From assembly GCF_024448895.1 (NCBI RefSeq), contig NZ_JAMOIC010000003.1, forward strand, positions 248,001 to 312,000: 64,000 nt of DNA, given 5' to 3'. The position numbers and the translations under genes were made by a program. This stretch comes from Stutzerimonas stutzeri. GTDB taxonomy: Bacteria > Pseudomonadota > Gammaproteobacteria > Pseudomonadales > Pseudomonadaceae. Positions 7,898 through 16,428 of the stretch are shown one piece after another (the stretch's first letter is position 1; every line of letters begins with the position of its first letter). The notes beneath the pieces were generated by a model. That model made no database searches. It was not told the origin of the DNA and worked only from the letters and a program-made list of their open reading frames with translations.

Positions 7898-9428
7898 AAA
7901 GCCCCCAATGCTGGGCACGAATTCGTTCGAGGCACAGGCGCAGTTCGCTTTCCAGCGCACGGTCTTCGATCAGTGGTGGAAAGTCTTCGCCCAGCGCGTT
8001 GTGCATCGGCGCGAGCGGTGCCGGCAGCGCGCGCGCATCGGGTTGGCGCTGACGCAGCCAGACGCCCTGATTCGCGGCGATCAGGGTGGCCGCCGCGACC
8101 TGCTCGGTCAGCTCCAGGCTGCGAAGCGCATCGCGCGCAGCAATGGTGCCCATGCTTACCTTGTCCTGGTTGTGGCACTCGGTCGAGCGCGAGAAGACAC
8201 TGGCCGGCATGCTGTTTTTCAGCGCTTCGGCGGTCCAGGCACTGGCGCCGATCTGCACGGCCTTGAAGCCATGATTGATCATGGCCGTGGCTGCTGGCGC
8301 GCCGGACAGATTGCTCGGCAAGCCGTGGTTGTAGCGGGTGTCGACGAGCAGCGCGAGTTGCCGGTCGAGCAGGTCGGCGACGTTGGCGACCAGGTTCTTC
8401 AGGCTGTCCATGGCGAAGGCGATGTGACCGCCGTAGAAATGGCCGCCGTGCAGTACGCGCTCGTTCTCGGCGTCAATGATCGGGTTGTCGTTGGCGCTGT
8501 TCAGTTCGGTTTCGATGAACTGCCGCAGCAGGCCGAGGCTGTCGGCGAGCACCCCGAGCACATGCGGAGCACAGCGCAGCGAGTAGCGATCCTGAAGGCG
8601 ATGCAAGGGTGCGGTGGGCGCCTCGATGGCCAGGTCCTGACGAATCCAGGCGGCTACCTGCATCTGTCCCGGGTGCGGTTTGGCGGCAAACAGGCGCTCA
8701 TCGAAATGCTCAGGATTGCCTTCCAGCGCGACGATATTGAGCGCGGTGATACGGGTCGCCAGTTTCAGCAGGTAGTCCGCGCGGGCATAGGCGAGGCAGG
8801 CCAGGCCTGTCATCACGGCGGTGCCATTCATCAGCGCCAGGGCTTCCTTGGGACGCAGGGTCAGCGTCGTCCATCCGAGCTGTCTATGCACATCTGCAGC
8901 GCTGAGACGCTCGCCGCGATACATCACTTCACGCTCGCCGGCCAGGGTAGCGGCCACATAGGAGAGCGGCGTCAGATCACCGCTGGCGCCCACTGAGCCT
9001 TCTTCTGGAATCAGCGGCAGCACGTCGTGTTCGAGGAACGCCTGCATGCGTTCAAGCAATTCGATACGCACCCCGGACATGCCATGGGTCAGCGAGCGCA
9101 GGCGTGCAGCCAGCACCGCCCGCGTGGCTTCGGCGTCGAGCAGCTTGCCCAGGCCGCAACCGTGAAAGGTGAACAGGTGCTGCGGCAACGCTTCGACCTG
9201 ATGCAGCGGCACCGCCACCACGCATGAATCGCCGTAGCCGGTGGTGACGCCGTAGATCACCCCTTCACGGTCGAGCAGGGTGTCGAGAAACTGGGCACCA
9301 CGGGCGATCCGCTCGCGAAAGGCGGTATCCGACTGTAGGTGCGCCGGCGCCCGGCCCTGGGCGACCGCTAGCAGATCTTCGATGCGCAGATGGAGTTCAC
9401 CAAAGATCACAGGCTCAGCGTTGTTCAT
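7890..9428 (-). CDS. MIO-type aromatic amino acid ammonia-lyase (HAL/TAL/PAL family)
   Basis: A 512-residue lyase. The Ala-Ser-Gly triad that forms the MIO electrophile is A148-S149-G150 in GSVGASGDLTPLS, and the catalytic tyrosine loop is YGVTTGYG starting at Y60. The family converts His, Tyr or Phe to urocanate, coumarate or cinnamate. At the substrate-selectivity pair (by eye, FTFHG) the residues are F88-H89, which is neither the Ser-His of HAL nor the His-Leu of TAL. Location between the acyltransferase and the thioesterase argues that it makes an aryl starter acid for ApeH, not that it degrades histidine. No other hut genes are near. Confidence 0.85.
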   Translation of the reverse strand: MNNAEPVIFGELHLRIEDLLAVAQGRAPAHLQSDTAFRERIARGAQFLDTLLDREGVIYGVTTGYGDSCVVAVPLHQVEALPQHLFTFHGCGLGKLLDAEATRAVLAARLRSLTHGMSGVRIELLERMQAFLEHDVLPLIPEEGSVGASGDLTPLSYVAATLAGEREVMYRGERLSAADVHRQLGWTTLTLRPKEALALMNGTAVMTGLACLAYARADYLLKLATRITALNIVALEGNPEHFDERLFAAKPHPGQMQVAAWIRQDLAIEAPTAPLHRLQDRYSLRCAPHVLGVLADSLGLLRQFIETELNSANDNPIIDAENERVLHGGHFYGGHIAFAMDSLKNLVANVADLLDRQLALLVDTRYNHGLPSNLSGAPAATAMINHGFKAVQIGASAWTAEALKNSMPASVFSRSTECHNQDKVSMGTIAARDALRSLELTEQVAAATLIAANQGVWLRQRQPDARALPAPLAPMHNALGEDFPPLIEDRALESELRLCLERIRAQHWGLYA

Positions 9429-10356
9429 GGGTGTTCCAGAAAGGGTAGAAGTTGAACCATTGCAAGGGCGCTTCCAGGCAGCGCGCCGCCAGGCGGTCCG
9501 CGTAGCGCTGCACCCATTGCTGCACGATCGCATCGCGCTCGCCGCGGCGCCATTGTATGCATTCTGCGAAGGGTTCGAGGTGTACATGGAATTTTTGGCC
9601 GTGCTTCAGGCAAAACAATAGATTCGCCGGGCATTGCAACAAGCCCGCCAGCAGCCATGGTCCCTGTGGGAAGTAGGCCGGCTGGCCCAGGAAATCCGCA
9701 GTCGCAATGCGTGCGCCGTGAAGCGGGACCCGATCACCGGCAATTGCCAGCCATTCGCCCGCGTCAAGCCGCTGCGACAGCTCCATCATGGTTGCGGGGT
9801 CGAGTTCGCTGACCTGAATCAGTCGCAAGTTGTTAGCCCCCGATTCGCTCAGCAGCCGATTGAAGTGTTCAGCATGGCGAGTGTGGACCAGTACGTTCAT
9901 TTCGACCTTGCGGCCCAGTTCTGCCAGTGCTCGGCAGATCTCGAGATTGCCCAAGTGCGAGCCGACCAGCAGTTGGCCGCGTGGTGCCTTGAGTACGGAA
10001 TGCAGGTCCGCATCGTCATGCAGGACGAGCCGATCCAGCGACAACCGCCCACCCCAGACATCGAGCTTGTCCAGCAGAGTGTCGGCAAAGGCCATGAACT
10101 GGCGATACACCGACCCTGCACTGGGCGTCAGATCAGCTCGCCCGCTCCAGCTGGCAAGGTTGCGCTGATAGGTCCAGGCGCTGTTTCGCGCACTGCGACC
10201 AAACAGATAGAAGTACAACACGATGAGGTAGAGCAGCGGCACCATGGGCTTTCGCCCCAGTACGCGCACGGCCCATGCGGTGAGCCTCATCAGCGCAAAG
10301 CTGCCGCGCTCACGGTGTCCGGCCCAGTGGGAGTCAGCTGCAGCCTTCTGGCTCAT
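9415..10356 (-). CDS. apeJ: LpxL-like lipid acyltransferase (C-terminal half of split ApeJ)
   Basis: A 313-residue membrane-associated acyltransferase. A hydrophobic segment at about 38-53 (VPLLYLIVLYFYLFG) is followed by the HX4E acyltransferase motif H134-LGNL-E139 in VGSHLGNLEI, as in lipid A acyltransferases LpxL/HtrB. In E. coli the ApeJ protein joins a glycosyltransferase and an acyltransferase in one chain. Here the acyltransferase is a separate frame whose ATG overlaps the glycosyltransferase stop by four bases, so the two are likely made in step. It would transfer the polyene acyl chain onto a glyco- or phospholipid; acceptor unknown. Confidence 0.8.
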   Translation of the reverse strand: MSQKAAADSHWAGHRERGSFALMRLTAWAVRVLGRKPMVPLLYLIVLYFYLFGRSARNSAWTYQRNLASWSGRADLTPSAGSVYRQFMAFADTLLDKLDVWGGRLSLDRLVLHDDADLHSVLKAPRGQLLVGSHLGNLEICRALAELGRKVEMNVLVHTRHAEHFNRLLSESGANNLRLIQVSELDPATMMELSQRLDAGEWLAIAGDRVPLHGARIATADFLGQPAYFPQGPWLLAGLLQCPANLLFCLKHGQKFHVHLEPFAECIQWRRGERDAIVQQWVQRYADRLAARCLEAPLQWFNFYPFWNTHEQR

Positions 10357-11180
10357 CTGCGCCACCGGCACCAGAGCAGCTTTGGTGCACGCAATAACAT
10401 GCCGCCGAACAGTCGCGCGTGCATGGACGAGATCAGGACGTTGTCGCGCCATAGGCGAAAGTGGGAGATCCCGTCGGCTGGATAGTGAACACCAGTAGGC
10501 AACCAGACCATTGGTTGCTGGCGCCAATGCATGCGCACCAGGATCTCGGTATCGAAGTCCATCCGTTTGCCCAGCGCGGTCGAGTCGAGCAATGCCAGCG
10601 TCTGAGGCAGCGGGTAAACGCGGAAGCCGCACATCGAATCTCGAATCGACATCGACAGCGTGTTGATCCAGACCCACACGTGAGTCAGGTAACGGGCATA
10701 GAGCCGGCCCTTTGGCACGCTTGAGTCGTATTCGGGATAACCGCAGATGATGGCGTCCGGTGCCTGGCTCGCACGGTCGAGAAACAAGGGCACGGTGTTC
10801 AGATCATGCTGGCCGTCCGCGTCGACCTGCAGCGCATGGCTGAAACCCAGGCGATGCGCTTCGCGCAGTCCGGAAGCCACCGCTGCGCCCTTGCCCTGAT
10901 TATGAGCATGACGCAGCAGGTGGACAGAGGGATGTCGCGCCAGCTCGTCCATAACCTGCGCTGCGGCTGGGCTGGAACCGTCATCGACGAGCACGCAGTG
11001 CAGGTCTTCGGCCAGCAGCGCAGCGATGACTGCAGGCAGGCTCAGTTCATGGTTGTACACGGGCACTACGGCGCAGGGCTTGAACCAGTCATCATCGATA
11101 AGCAGCGACAGCTGCTGATGAACGTCGGCCTCGGCGGATGCGGGGAGTACAGCGGGTGCGTTGGAGGCGAGGGTAGTCAC
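10353..11180 (-). CDS. Family 2 glycosyltransferase (N-terminal half of split ApeJ)
   Basis: A 275-residue GT-A glycosyltransferase. Motifs in order are AVVPVYNHE (about 37-45), VLVDDGSS (about 63-70) and the metal-binding DxD, D120-A-D122, in LQVDADGQHD. The GTG at 11180 is chosen as start because it overlaps the apeH-apeI stop in a GTGA arrangement; an ATG 36 bases upstream lies wholly inside the previous gene. Function in the cluster: likely adds a sugar to the lipid carrier or the aryl head before acylation, taken from the ApeJ family and not shown here. Confidence 0.8.
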   Translation of the reverse strand: MTTLASNAPAVLPASAEADVHQQLSLLIDDDWFKPCAVVPVYNHELSLPAVIAALLAEDLHCVLVDDGSSPAAAQVMDELARHPSVHLLRHAHNQGKGAAVASGLREAHRLGFSHALQVDADGQHDLNTVPLFLDRASQAPDAIICGYPEYDSSVPKGRLYARYLTHVWVWINTLSMSIRDSMCGFRVYPLPQTLALLDSTALGKRMDFDTEILVRMHWRQQPMVWLPTGVHYPADGISHFRLWRDNVLISSMHARLFGGMLLRAPKLLWCRWRR

Positions 11181-12856
11181 GGGTGTTCTCCCAGCAGAAT
11201 GCGGCCGGACGAGCAAGACGCCTCGCCGTTACGGTATGCGAAGTGCAGTTTGTTGCGTTCGCGGTCGAAGCGCAGCGTCAGGCTCAGGTGGTCACCCGGT
11301 CGGGCGAGCTGCTGGAACTTCAGCACCTCCATGCCTTTGAAGCATGGCGGCAGATCGTCGATCAGCTCGCGAGCAAGACCAATGGCCCAGTCGATCTGCA
11401 CCACGCCGGGCAGAACCGGCGTGCGCGGAAAGTGCCCGGTGAAATGGGCCAGGTCCGGCGGAATCGCCAGTTCGAGCCGCCACTGGCCATCTTCCTCGGT
11501 GCTGCCGAGCCGCTCGGGATGCAGCGGGCGCGGCGCTTGCAGCAGTGCGTCGAGTTGCGCCTGTGGCAGCTTGCCCTGGGTGTTGCTGGGCAACCGCGTC
11601 AGCAATCGCCAGCGTCGCGGCAGGGCCAGCGCTTCGCAGTGGTCGGCCAAGTGTTTGCGCAGGGTTTCGGTCAGTGCGCGGCGACCGCCATTGCGCAAGG
11701 CATGCAGCCCAGCCTCGCTTAGTGCCACCAGTGCGGCGAGGTAGGCGCGGTTGTCAGTGACTACGCCCAGCCGGGCTTCGCTGACGAAGGGGTGCGCGGC
11801 CAGTGCGCTTTCCAGCATCGGCAGCGAGATACGTTTCTCTTCCAGCTTGACGATACGATCCAGCCGGCCAAGCAGCTCGAAGCGTCCATCCTCCTCGATT
11901 CGTGCCGCATCTGCCGTCTGCTCGACATGCCCAGGCGGCAGGCAAGGTGAGGCGATGCGCAGCGCCCCCTGTTCATCCTGACTCAGCTGCACGCCAGGGA
12001 AGGGCTGCCACAGACTGCCACCCTGACGCCAGGCGATGCCGCCGGTCTCGGAACTGCCGTAGATCTCGGTCGGCAGCTGCCCGAGACGTTCATGCAGCCG
12101 CAGCGCGGCATCACCATCGAGCGGCCCACCCGATGAGAACACCCTCCGTACGCTGCGCAAGGCTGGCCAATCGAGGTTGTCACCCATGCGCTTGAGCAAC
12201 GCCGGGCTGGCGACCCAGCAGAAGCTCGGATGCTGACGACTGGCGAGCTGGATGTCTTCGGAGAAAGGCTGGGCGCGGCGCAGAAAGGGGCGCCCGGCGC
12301 ACAGTGGCCAGAGCACGCGAAACAGTAAGCCGTAGATATGCTGCGCAGCGACACTGGATATCACGCAGGCCTCGCCGAGATCGGCGCCCCAGCAGGCTTC
12401 GAGAATTTCCACTTCATTGGCCAGCTGGCGCAGGCGTTTGTCGATCAGTTTTGGCTCGCCACTGGAGCCTGAGGTGCAGAGCAGCAGGCGGCACTGGTCA
12501 AGATCCAGCTTCGCCGCGTCCAACGGCTCGCTCAGCAGCTCGGCAATCTTGGCGTCGCCGTCATGATCGGTCAGCCAGAGATCGGCCTGATGAGCCAGTC
12601 GTGAGCGGCTCGCCGGTTGCAGGTCAGCCGGCAGCAGTACGGTCACCCCTGCACGCCAGGCACCAAGCAGTGCGACGGCCAGTTCGCCTGCATCCTCCAG
12701 GTGTATGGCGAGCCGGGCGATACCGCGATTGCGCAGCCCGGCCGCCAGGCGCAGTGCCTGCTGGCGTAATTCGGCGTGCTCAAGCGCAGGTTCCAGCGCG
12801 ATCAGACGCGACTTGGGGGCCTGAACGAGCAGGTGTTCCAGGGAAATCCAGTTCAT
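11177..12856 (-). CDS. apeH: Fused aryl/acyl AMP-ligase and FabA/Z-like dehydratase (ApeH-ApeI)
   Basis: A 559-residue bifunctional protein. Residues 1 to about 440 form an adenylate-forming ligase: phosphate loop CTSGSSGEPK, the GSSETGG motif and the hinge LGRLDRIVKLEEKRISL. The last 100 residues are a hotdog dehydratase with GHFPRTPVLPGVVQIDWA starting at about 474 (His475 is the expected catalytic residue). ApeH activates the aromatic starter acid and loads it on the ACP; ApeI dehydrates 3-hydroxyacyl-ACP. In E. coli these are separate proteins, here they are one chain. Both ends overlap neighbours by four bases (ATGA, GTGA). Confidence 0.9.
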   Translation of the reverse strand: MNWISLEHLLVQAPKSRLIALEPALEHAELRQQALRLAAGLRNRGIARLAIHLEDAGELAVALLGAWRAGVTVLLPADLQPASRSRLAHQADLWLTDHDGDAKIAELLSEPLDAAKLDLDQCRLLLCTSGSSGEPKLIDKRLRQLANEVEILEACWGADLGEACVISSVAAQHIYGLLFRVLWPLCAGRPFLRRAQPFSEDIQLASRQHPSFCWVASPALLKRMGDNLDWPALRSVRRVFSSGGPLDGDAALRLHERLGQLPTEIYGSSETGGIAWRQGGSLWQPFPGVQLSQDEQGALRIASPCLPPGHVEQTADAARIEEDGRFELLGRLDRIVKLEEKRISLPMLESALAAHPFVSEARLGVVTDNRAYLAALVALSEAGLHALRNGGRRALTETLRKHLADHCEALALPRRWRLLTRLPSNTQGKLPQAQLDALLQAPRPLHPERLGSTEEDGQWRLELAIPPDLAHFTGHFPRTPVLPGVVQIDWAIGLARELIDDLPPCFKGMEVLKFQQLARPGDHLSLTLRFDRERNKLHFAYRNGEASCSSGRILLGEHP

Positions 12857-13431
12857 TTATCCTTCCTGACTCGCTGGCGCACCAGCCACTCACCGGCAAA
12901 CAGCAGCCCCATCAGCAGATAGGCAATCAGCCCGGTGTACAACGTCCACCAGCTCAGCGGTGCCCACAGCGCGAGACCGCTGGCAATGCTGGCGTTGATG
13001 ATGAAATAACCCACCCAGACCCACGTCACCTGCCGTGTGTAGCGCACGGCAGCGGCGGGAAGCTCCGGTTCGCTAATCCGCGCGAGTCGCTCGATGATCG
13101 GCATACCGTAAACGAGGCTGCCGGCGAAGAGCCCGAGCAGGGCCAGACTGATCAGCACCGGGTACCAGCGCAGCAGCGCAGGCTCGCCGGCCAGCCCCAA
13201 AAGCAGGCAGAACAGCAGCGCTACGATCGCCAGTGTGCGGTTGATCGGCGTCTGCCTGCCGCTGAGCAATCTGGCCAGCCACAGCGCACCGAGCAGCAGG
13301 GCAAACAGCCGGGGCGACAAGTGCTCCAGGCCCAGATACACGACAAACGGGTAGGCGAGGCCGGCCAGCAGCAGGCCGAGACCTATCAGCCGGCCGGCAT
13401 TCGCCTTGCCTGTGCGTGCGGATGATTGCAT
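12853..13431 (-). CDS. apeG: COG4648-type integral membrane protein ApeG
   Basis: A 192-residue protein with about six membrane helices (about 14-32, 41-54, 63-78, 88-108, 133-152, 158-180) and a basic tail (RQRVRKDK). It fits the predicted membrane proteins found between the ACP and ligase genes in aryl-polyene clusters. Biochemical role is not known to me. The stop overlaps the ligase start by four bases, while 82 bases separate its start from apeF, the largest spacing on this side of the operon. Confidence 0.7.
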   Translation of the reverse strand: MQSSARTGKANAGRLIGLGLLLAGLAYPFVVYLGLEHLSPRLFALLLGALWLARLLSGRQTPINRTLAIVALLFCLLLGLAGEPALLRWYPVLISLALLGLFAGSLVYGMPIIERLARISEPELPAAAVRYTRQVTWVWVGYFIINASIASGLALWAPLSWWTLYTGLIAYLLMGLLFAGEWLVRQRVRKDK

Positions 13432-13513
13432 GCGGGTGGTGTCCGTTTGCGATGCGACCCTGGCGTCGCCCGATCAGTCGTCAGGGCAGCGGCAGGGCCG
13501 TTCTAAAGGTGGC

Positions 13514-13771
13514 TCAAGCGGTTTCCGGATTGACCAGGCGATACACCGCTTCCACGACATCGCCGACGGTGCGCACCGACTTGAATTCTTCTGCGGCGAT
13601 CTTCTTGCCGGTCTGGCGCTTGATGTGATCAATCAGGTCGACCGCGTCGATGCTGTCGATCTCAAGGTCCTGATAAAGGTTGGCTTCGAGGCTGATGCGC
13701 TCGGGGTCGAGCTCGAAAAGTTCGACCAGCGCATCGCGAAGGGTCTGGAATATTTCTGTACGGCTGTTCAT
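13514..13771 (-). CDS. apeF: Acyl carrier protein ApeF
   Basis: An 85-residue acyl carrier protein. The phosphopantetheine attachment serine is S40 in LEIDSIDAVDL, and the chain is acidic as expected. The ATG at 13771 has a strong AGGAGG ribosome site eight to nine bases upstream; the longer open frame runs back into the apeE gene and was rejected. It is one of two tandem carriers, here ten bases apart, that would hold the starter and the growing polyene. No phosphopantetheinyl transferase gene is visible in this part of the cluster. Confidence 0.9.
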   Translation of the reverse strand: MNSRTEIFQTLRDALVELFELDPERISLEANLYQDLEIDSIDAVDLIDHIKRQTGKKIAAEEFKSVRTVGDVVEAVYRLVNPETA

Positions 13772-13781
13772 GGAGGCCTCC

Positions 13782-14045
13782 TCAGGCGACGGCGCGATGG
13801 GCGCTAACGTAGGCGGCCAGGCTGTCGACGCTGGCGAAGTGTTTGCGGGTGTCCTTGGCGTCAGCGTCGATCTTGATGCCGAAGCGCTTCTGGATTGCCA
13901 GACCCAGCTCCAGTGCATCGACCGAATCGAGCCCCAGCCCCTCGCCGAACAATGGCTGATCGGCTCCGATGTCGTCCGGGCCGAGGTCTTCCAGACCCAG
14001 GGCGTCGATGATCAGTTGCTTGATTTCAAGCTGTAGTTGGCTCAT
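13782..14045 (-). CDS. apeE: Acyl carrier protein ApeE
   Basis: An 87-residue acyl carrier protein with the attachment serine S41 in LGLDSVDALEL. In studied systems ApeE receives the aryl starter from the ligase ApeH. An AAAGGAG site lies nine bases before the ATG. The gene overlaps the end of apeD by 20 bases and precedes the second carrier gene, apeF. Confidence 0.9.
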   Translation of the reverse strand: MSQLQLEIKQLIIDALGLEDLGPDDIGADQPLFGEGLGLDSVDALELGLAIQKRFGIKIDADAKDTRKHFASVDSLAAYVSAHRAVA

Positions 14046-14835
14046 CGAGTGCGAGCTCCTTTATGAAGTGTCGATGCAGATGGTCATTGAGTCGCCGTGA
14101 AGCGATGGGCGCCGCTCCCCGTGCGGCGAACACCTGCGGGTCGATATCCTCACCGACTCGCAGATGGAAATGAAAACGTCTTGCCGGAATGCGGTACCAG
14201 GGCTCGGCCTTGGTCAGGGTGGTCGGTGACACCGTGATGACCACCGGCGTCACCAGGCGGGCGCCGCGTAACGCAATCGATGCCGCGCCTCGGTGAAACT
14301 GCGGCGCCTGGCCGGGTGTGGTTCGGGTGCCTTCGGGAAAAATGATCAGTGTCTGGCCCTGTTGCAATGCGTCAGCGGCCTCATCGAGCATCTCGGCGCT
14401 GCCATTGTTGCTGATGTATTGCGCCGCGCGAATCGGACCGCGGGTGAAGGGGTTCTCCCAAAGGCTTTGCTTGACCACGCAGTTGGCATCTCGGATCAGG
14501 GCAATCAGCACTACTACGTCGATCAGCGAAGGGTGGTTGGCGATCACCAGCTGACCTGGTCGCCCAAGGCGTTCCGCGCCCTCGACCTCATAGGTCAGCA
14601 CGCCGCTGCGGTACATGAACTGGACGAACAGCCAGAACAACCGGCTGATCGTTTTGCGCGCGCGGCAACGATGGGCTGCGGCGTCGCCGGGTAGCAGTGC
14701 CAGCAATGGGAACACCACAACGCGCAGGCAGAGCCCGCCCAGCCCGAACAAGGTGAACGACAGTCCCGTCGCAATCAGACGCCATAGCCACGGCGCATTG
14801 GGGCGGTTGTTCAATGAGTCTGCTGCCAGTTCCAT
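14026..14835 (-). CDS. apeD: 1-acyl-glycerol-3-phosphate acyltransferase-like protein ApeD
   Basis: A 269-residue PlsC-family acyltransferase. The catalytic HX4D motif is H101-PSLI-D106 in IANHPSLIDVVV, and the substrate motif FPEGTRT follows. A membrane segment covers about 24-48. It probably transfers the finished or intermediate polyene acyl group to a lipid. The ATG at 14835 was preferred over one 15 bases upstream because GGGAGAG lies at ideal distance before it; either start overlaps the end of apeC. Confidence 0.85.
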   Translation of the reverse strand: MELAADSLNNRPNAPWLWRLIATGLSFTLFGLGGLCLRVVVFPLLALLPGDAAAHRCRARKTISRLFWLFVQFMYRSGVLTYEVEGAERLGRPGQLVIANHPSLIDVVVLIALIRDANCVVKQSLWENPFTRGPIRAAQYISNNGSAEMLDEAADALQQGQTLIIFPEGTRTTPGQAPQFHRGAASIALRGARLVTPVVITVSPTTLTKAEPWYRIPARRFHFHLRVGEDIDPQVFAARGAAPIASRRLNDHLHRHFIKELALDEPTTA

Positions 14836-15542
14836 TGGCGTCTCTCCCATTGATGCTGAAAAGTGGTTTGGCCGTTCAACAGCGCACCGAGCAGCTCGAT
14901 GGCATGCGGTCGCTGTGTCCGGGGCCTTTGTTGATCAGCGGTTTCAAGACTCAATTGCCAGGTGCAACCCGGCTTGAGCAGTAATGCGACGGCGTAGGGG
15001 AAAGGAACATCGCTGATCCATGGAGCATAGACCCCCGGCGTCTCGTCCTCGGCAATTACCACCAGCACGGCTGGCGCGCCTTCGGCGAGCAGCAGCGACG
15101 CTTCGAGAACTGCATGTTCGAGGCCATCACCTTCGGCAGCCAGGGACGTCATCTCGCTCGTGTCCTGTTGCTGAATCGACCAGAGCCCAATGATTGCGTT
15201 ATGCACTGATAGGCTGAACTGGGTCGGCGACATCGGCTCGCCATTGGCAAGATCGTTGAGAATGGCGAAGGTGCGTGCGGTTTCACCATGGCGTGAGGCA
15301 TAAACCAGTGGCATCGGTGGCCGACCCGTCGCCAGCGGAGTGGCCACGGCAAAGACCATGCGTGCCAGTCGACTCAGCCGTCGCCGTTGCATCGCCGGCA
15401 AAAAACTTACATCAGGTTGAGCATCCACGGATTGCGGGTCGAACGGATCCCGAGCCCAGGTCGCCCAGTCATCAGCGCAGGCTAAACCCGGCGCCCAGGC
15501 CTGCCATTGATCTATATCGAATTGAATCACGCGAGAACTCAC
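14811..15542 (-). CDS. apeC: Chain-length factor / KS-like partner ApeC
   Basis: A 243-residue beta-ketoacyl-synthase-like protein (Ketoacyl-synt_2 type) without a catalytic cysteine: the region that would carry it reads LSVHNAIIGLWSIQQQ. The preceding YASRHGETARTFAIL is the conserved KS-like strand. Family knowledge: ApeC dimerises with ApeO and stabilises or limits chain extension. It is the first gene of the cluster in this window, so the operon promoter should lie upstream in 15543-15885. Genes apeA and apeB of other clusters are not found here. Confidence 0.85.
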   Translation of the reverse strand: MSSRVIQFDIDQWQAWAPGLACADDWATWARDPFDPQSVDAQPDVSFLPAMQRRRLSRLARMVFAVATPLATGRPPMPLVYASRHGETARTFAILNDLANGEPMSPTQFSLSVHNAIIGLWSIQQQDTSEMTSLAAEGDGLEHAVLEASLLLAEGAPAVLVVIAEDETPGVYAPWISDVPFPYAVALLLKPGCTWQLSLETADQQRPRTQRPHAIELLGALLNGQTTFQHQWERRQWNWQQTH

Positions 15543-15885
15543 CGGCTCATCCGAAGCCTTGTTATTGGCGTGTCGACGTCCCTGTGCAGCGACTATCGGT
15601 AAATGTCTGCCGTGAAAATGGCGGCATTATCCAATCGTGCCTGGACCGAGGCAAACGTTGCTTCAGCTATCCGGATAAAAGGTACGGCCGTTCGGCGGAA
15701 CCGGAGACTTAGCGCACGGTCTGTAAAAGGTTGCGTCGCGTGCGTATCGTGTGATCGTCAATGGTGCAGCCTGCGCCCGTATTGCATCGAGCGTTCGAAC
15801 GCCTGCCTCTCCTGTAAGGGGCTCTCGGATGGAAGGCTGTCATGCCGCAGACAGATTAGCCGCGGTAAAGGCGCCTACGCTGAAG
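15543..15885. promoter_or_regulatory. Intergenic region, likely promoter area of the ape operon
   Basis: This 343-base stretch lies between the trxC stop and the apeC start, both on the minus strand. No coding frame with good support is seen. The APE operon promoter must lie here, or transcription reads through from trxC. A perfect 12-bp palindrome, GCGTTCGAACGC (15791-15802), is present and could be an operator. No clear terminator hairpin with a T-run follows trxC, and I could not settle on a -35/-10 pair. Confidence 0.35.
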
Positions 15886-16320
15886 CTAGTCAACACCCTG
15901 CTGCTTGAGCCATGCCAGCAGCTGCGGCAATGGCAGTGCGCCGCTCTGGCGGGCAAGTTCACGTCCATTCTTGAAGAGAATCAGGCTTGGGATCGAACGG
16001 ATGCCGAGCTGTGTTGACAGCTGCGGGGTTGCCTCGCTATCCAGCTTCGCCAGCCTGCAACGTCCCTTCAATTGGCTGGCGGCTTGGGCGAAAGTAGGTG
16101 CGAAACTCCGGCAAGGCCCGCACCAGCTGGCCCACACGTCCACAAGCAACGGCAAATCGCCCTTGATCTGATTGGCGAAGCTCGCCTGGTTCACGTCGAA
16201 AGGTGTGCCGGTCAACACGTTTGATTTGCAGCGACCGCAGCGTGGATCTTCGGCCAATCGCTCGGTAGGGATGCGGTTGAGCCCGGCGCAGTGCGCACAG
16301 GGGACGATGAGGGCGCTCAT
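15886..16320 (-). CDS. trxC: Thioredoxin 2 (TrxC)
   Basis: A 144-residue cytoplasmic thioredoxin. The redox motif is W66-C67-G-P-C70. An N-terminal zinc ribbon with C8, C11, C28 and C31 (CAHC and CGRC) separates TrxC from TrxA. It reduces disulfides and is linked to oxidative stress in other bacteria. The ATG at 16320 places the zinc ribbon at the very N-terminus, as in the family; the longer frame adds 17 residues with no similarity. Confidence 0.93.
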   Translation of the reverse strand: MSALIVPCAHCAGLNRIPTERLAEDPRCGRCKSNVLTGTPFDVNQASFANQIKGDLPLLVDVWASWCGPCRSFAPTFAQAASQLKGRCRLAKLDSEATPQLSTQLGIRSIPSLILFKNGRELARQSGALPLPQLLAWLKQQGVD

Positions 16321-16428
16321 GAGAGTCTCCGCGATGGCGTATCGTTGCTTAATTTGAGGCAGCCCGAGCAAATATCAAGCTGGCGCCAGCGCAACCAGTC
16401 ATGCTCGGCCGCGCGTCCGACGCTTCAG

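Noticed and set aside
15791-15802. Palindrome GCGTTCGAACGC as a defined operator of the ape operon
   Set aside because: Only one copy and no known regulator; kept only as a remark in the intergenic entry.
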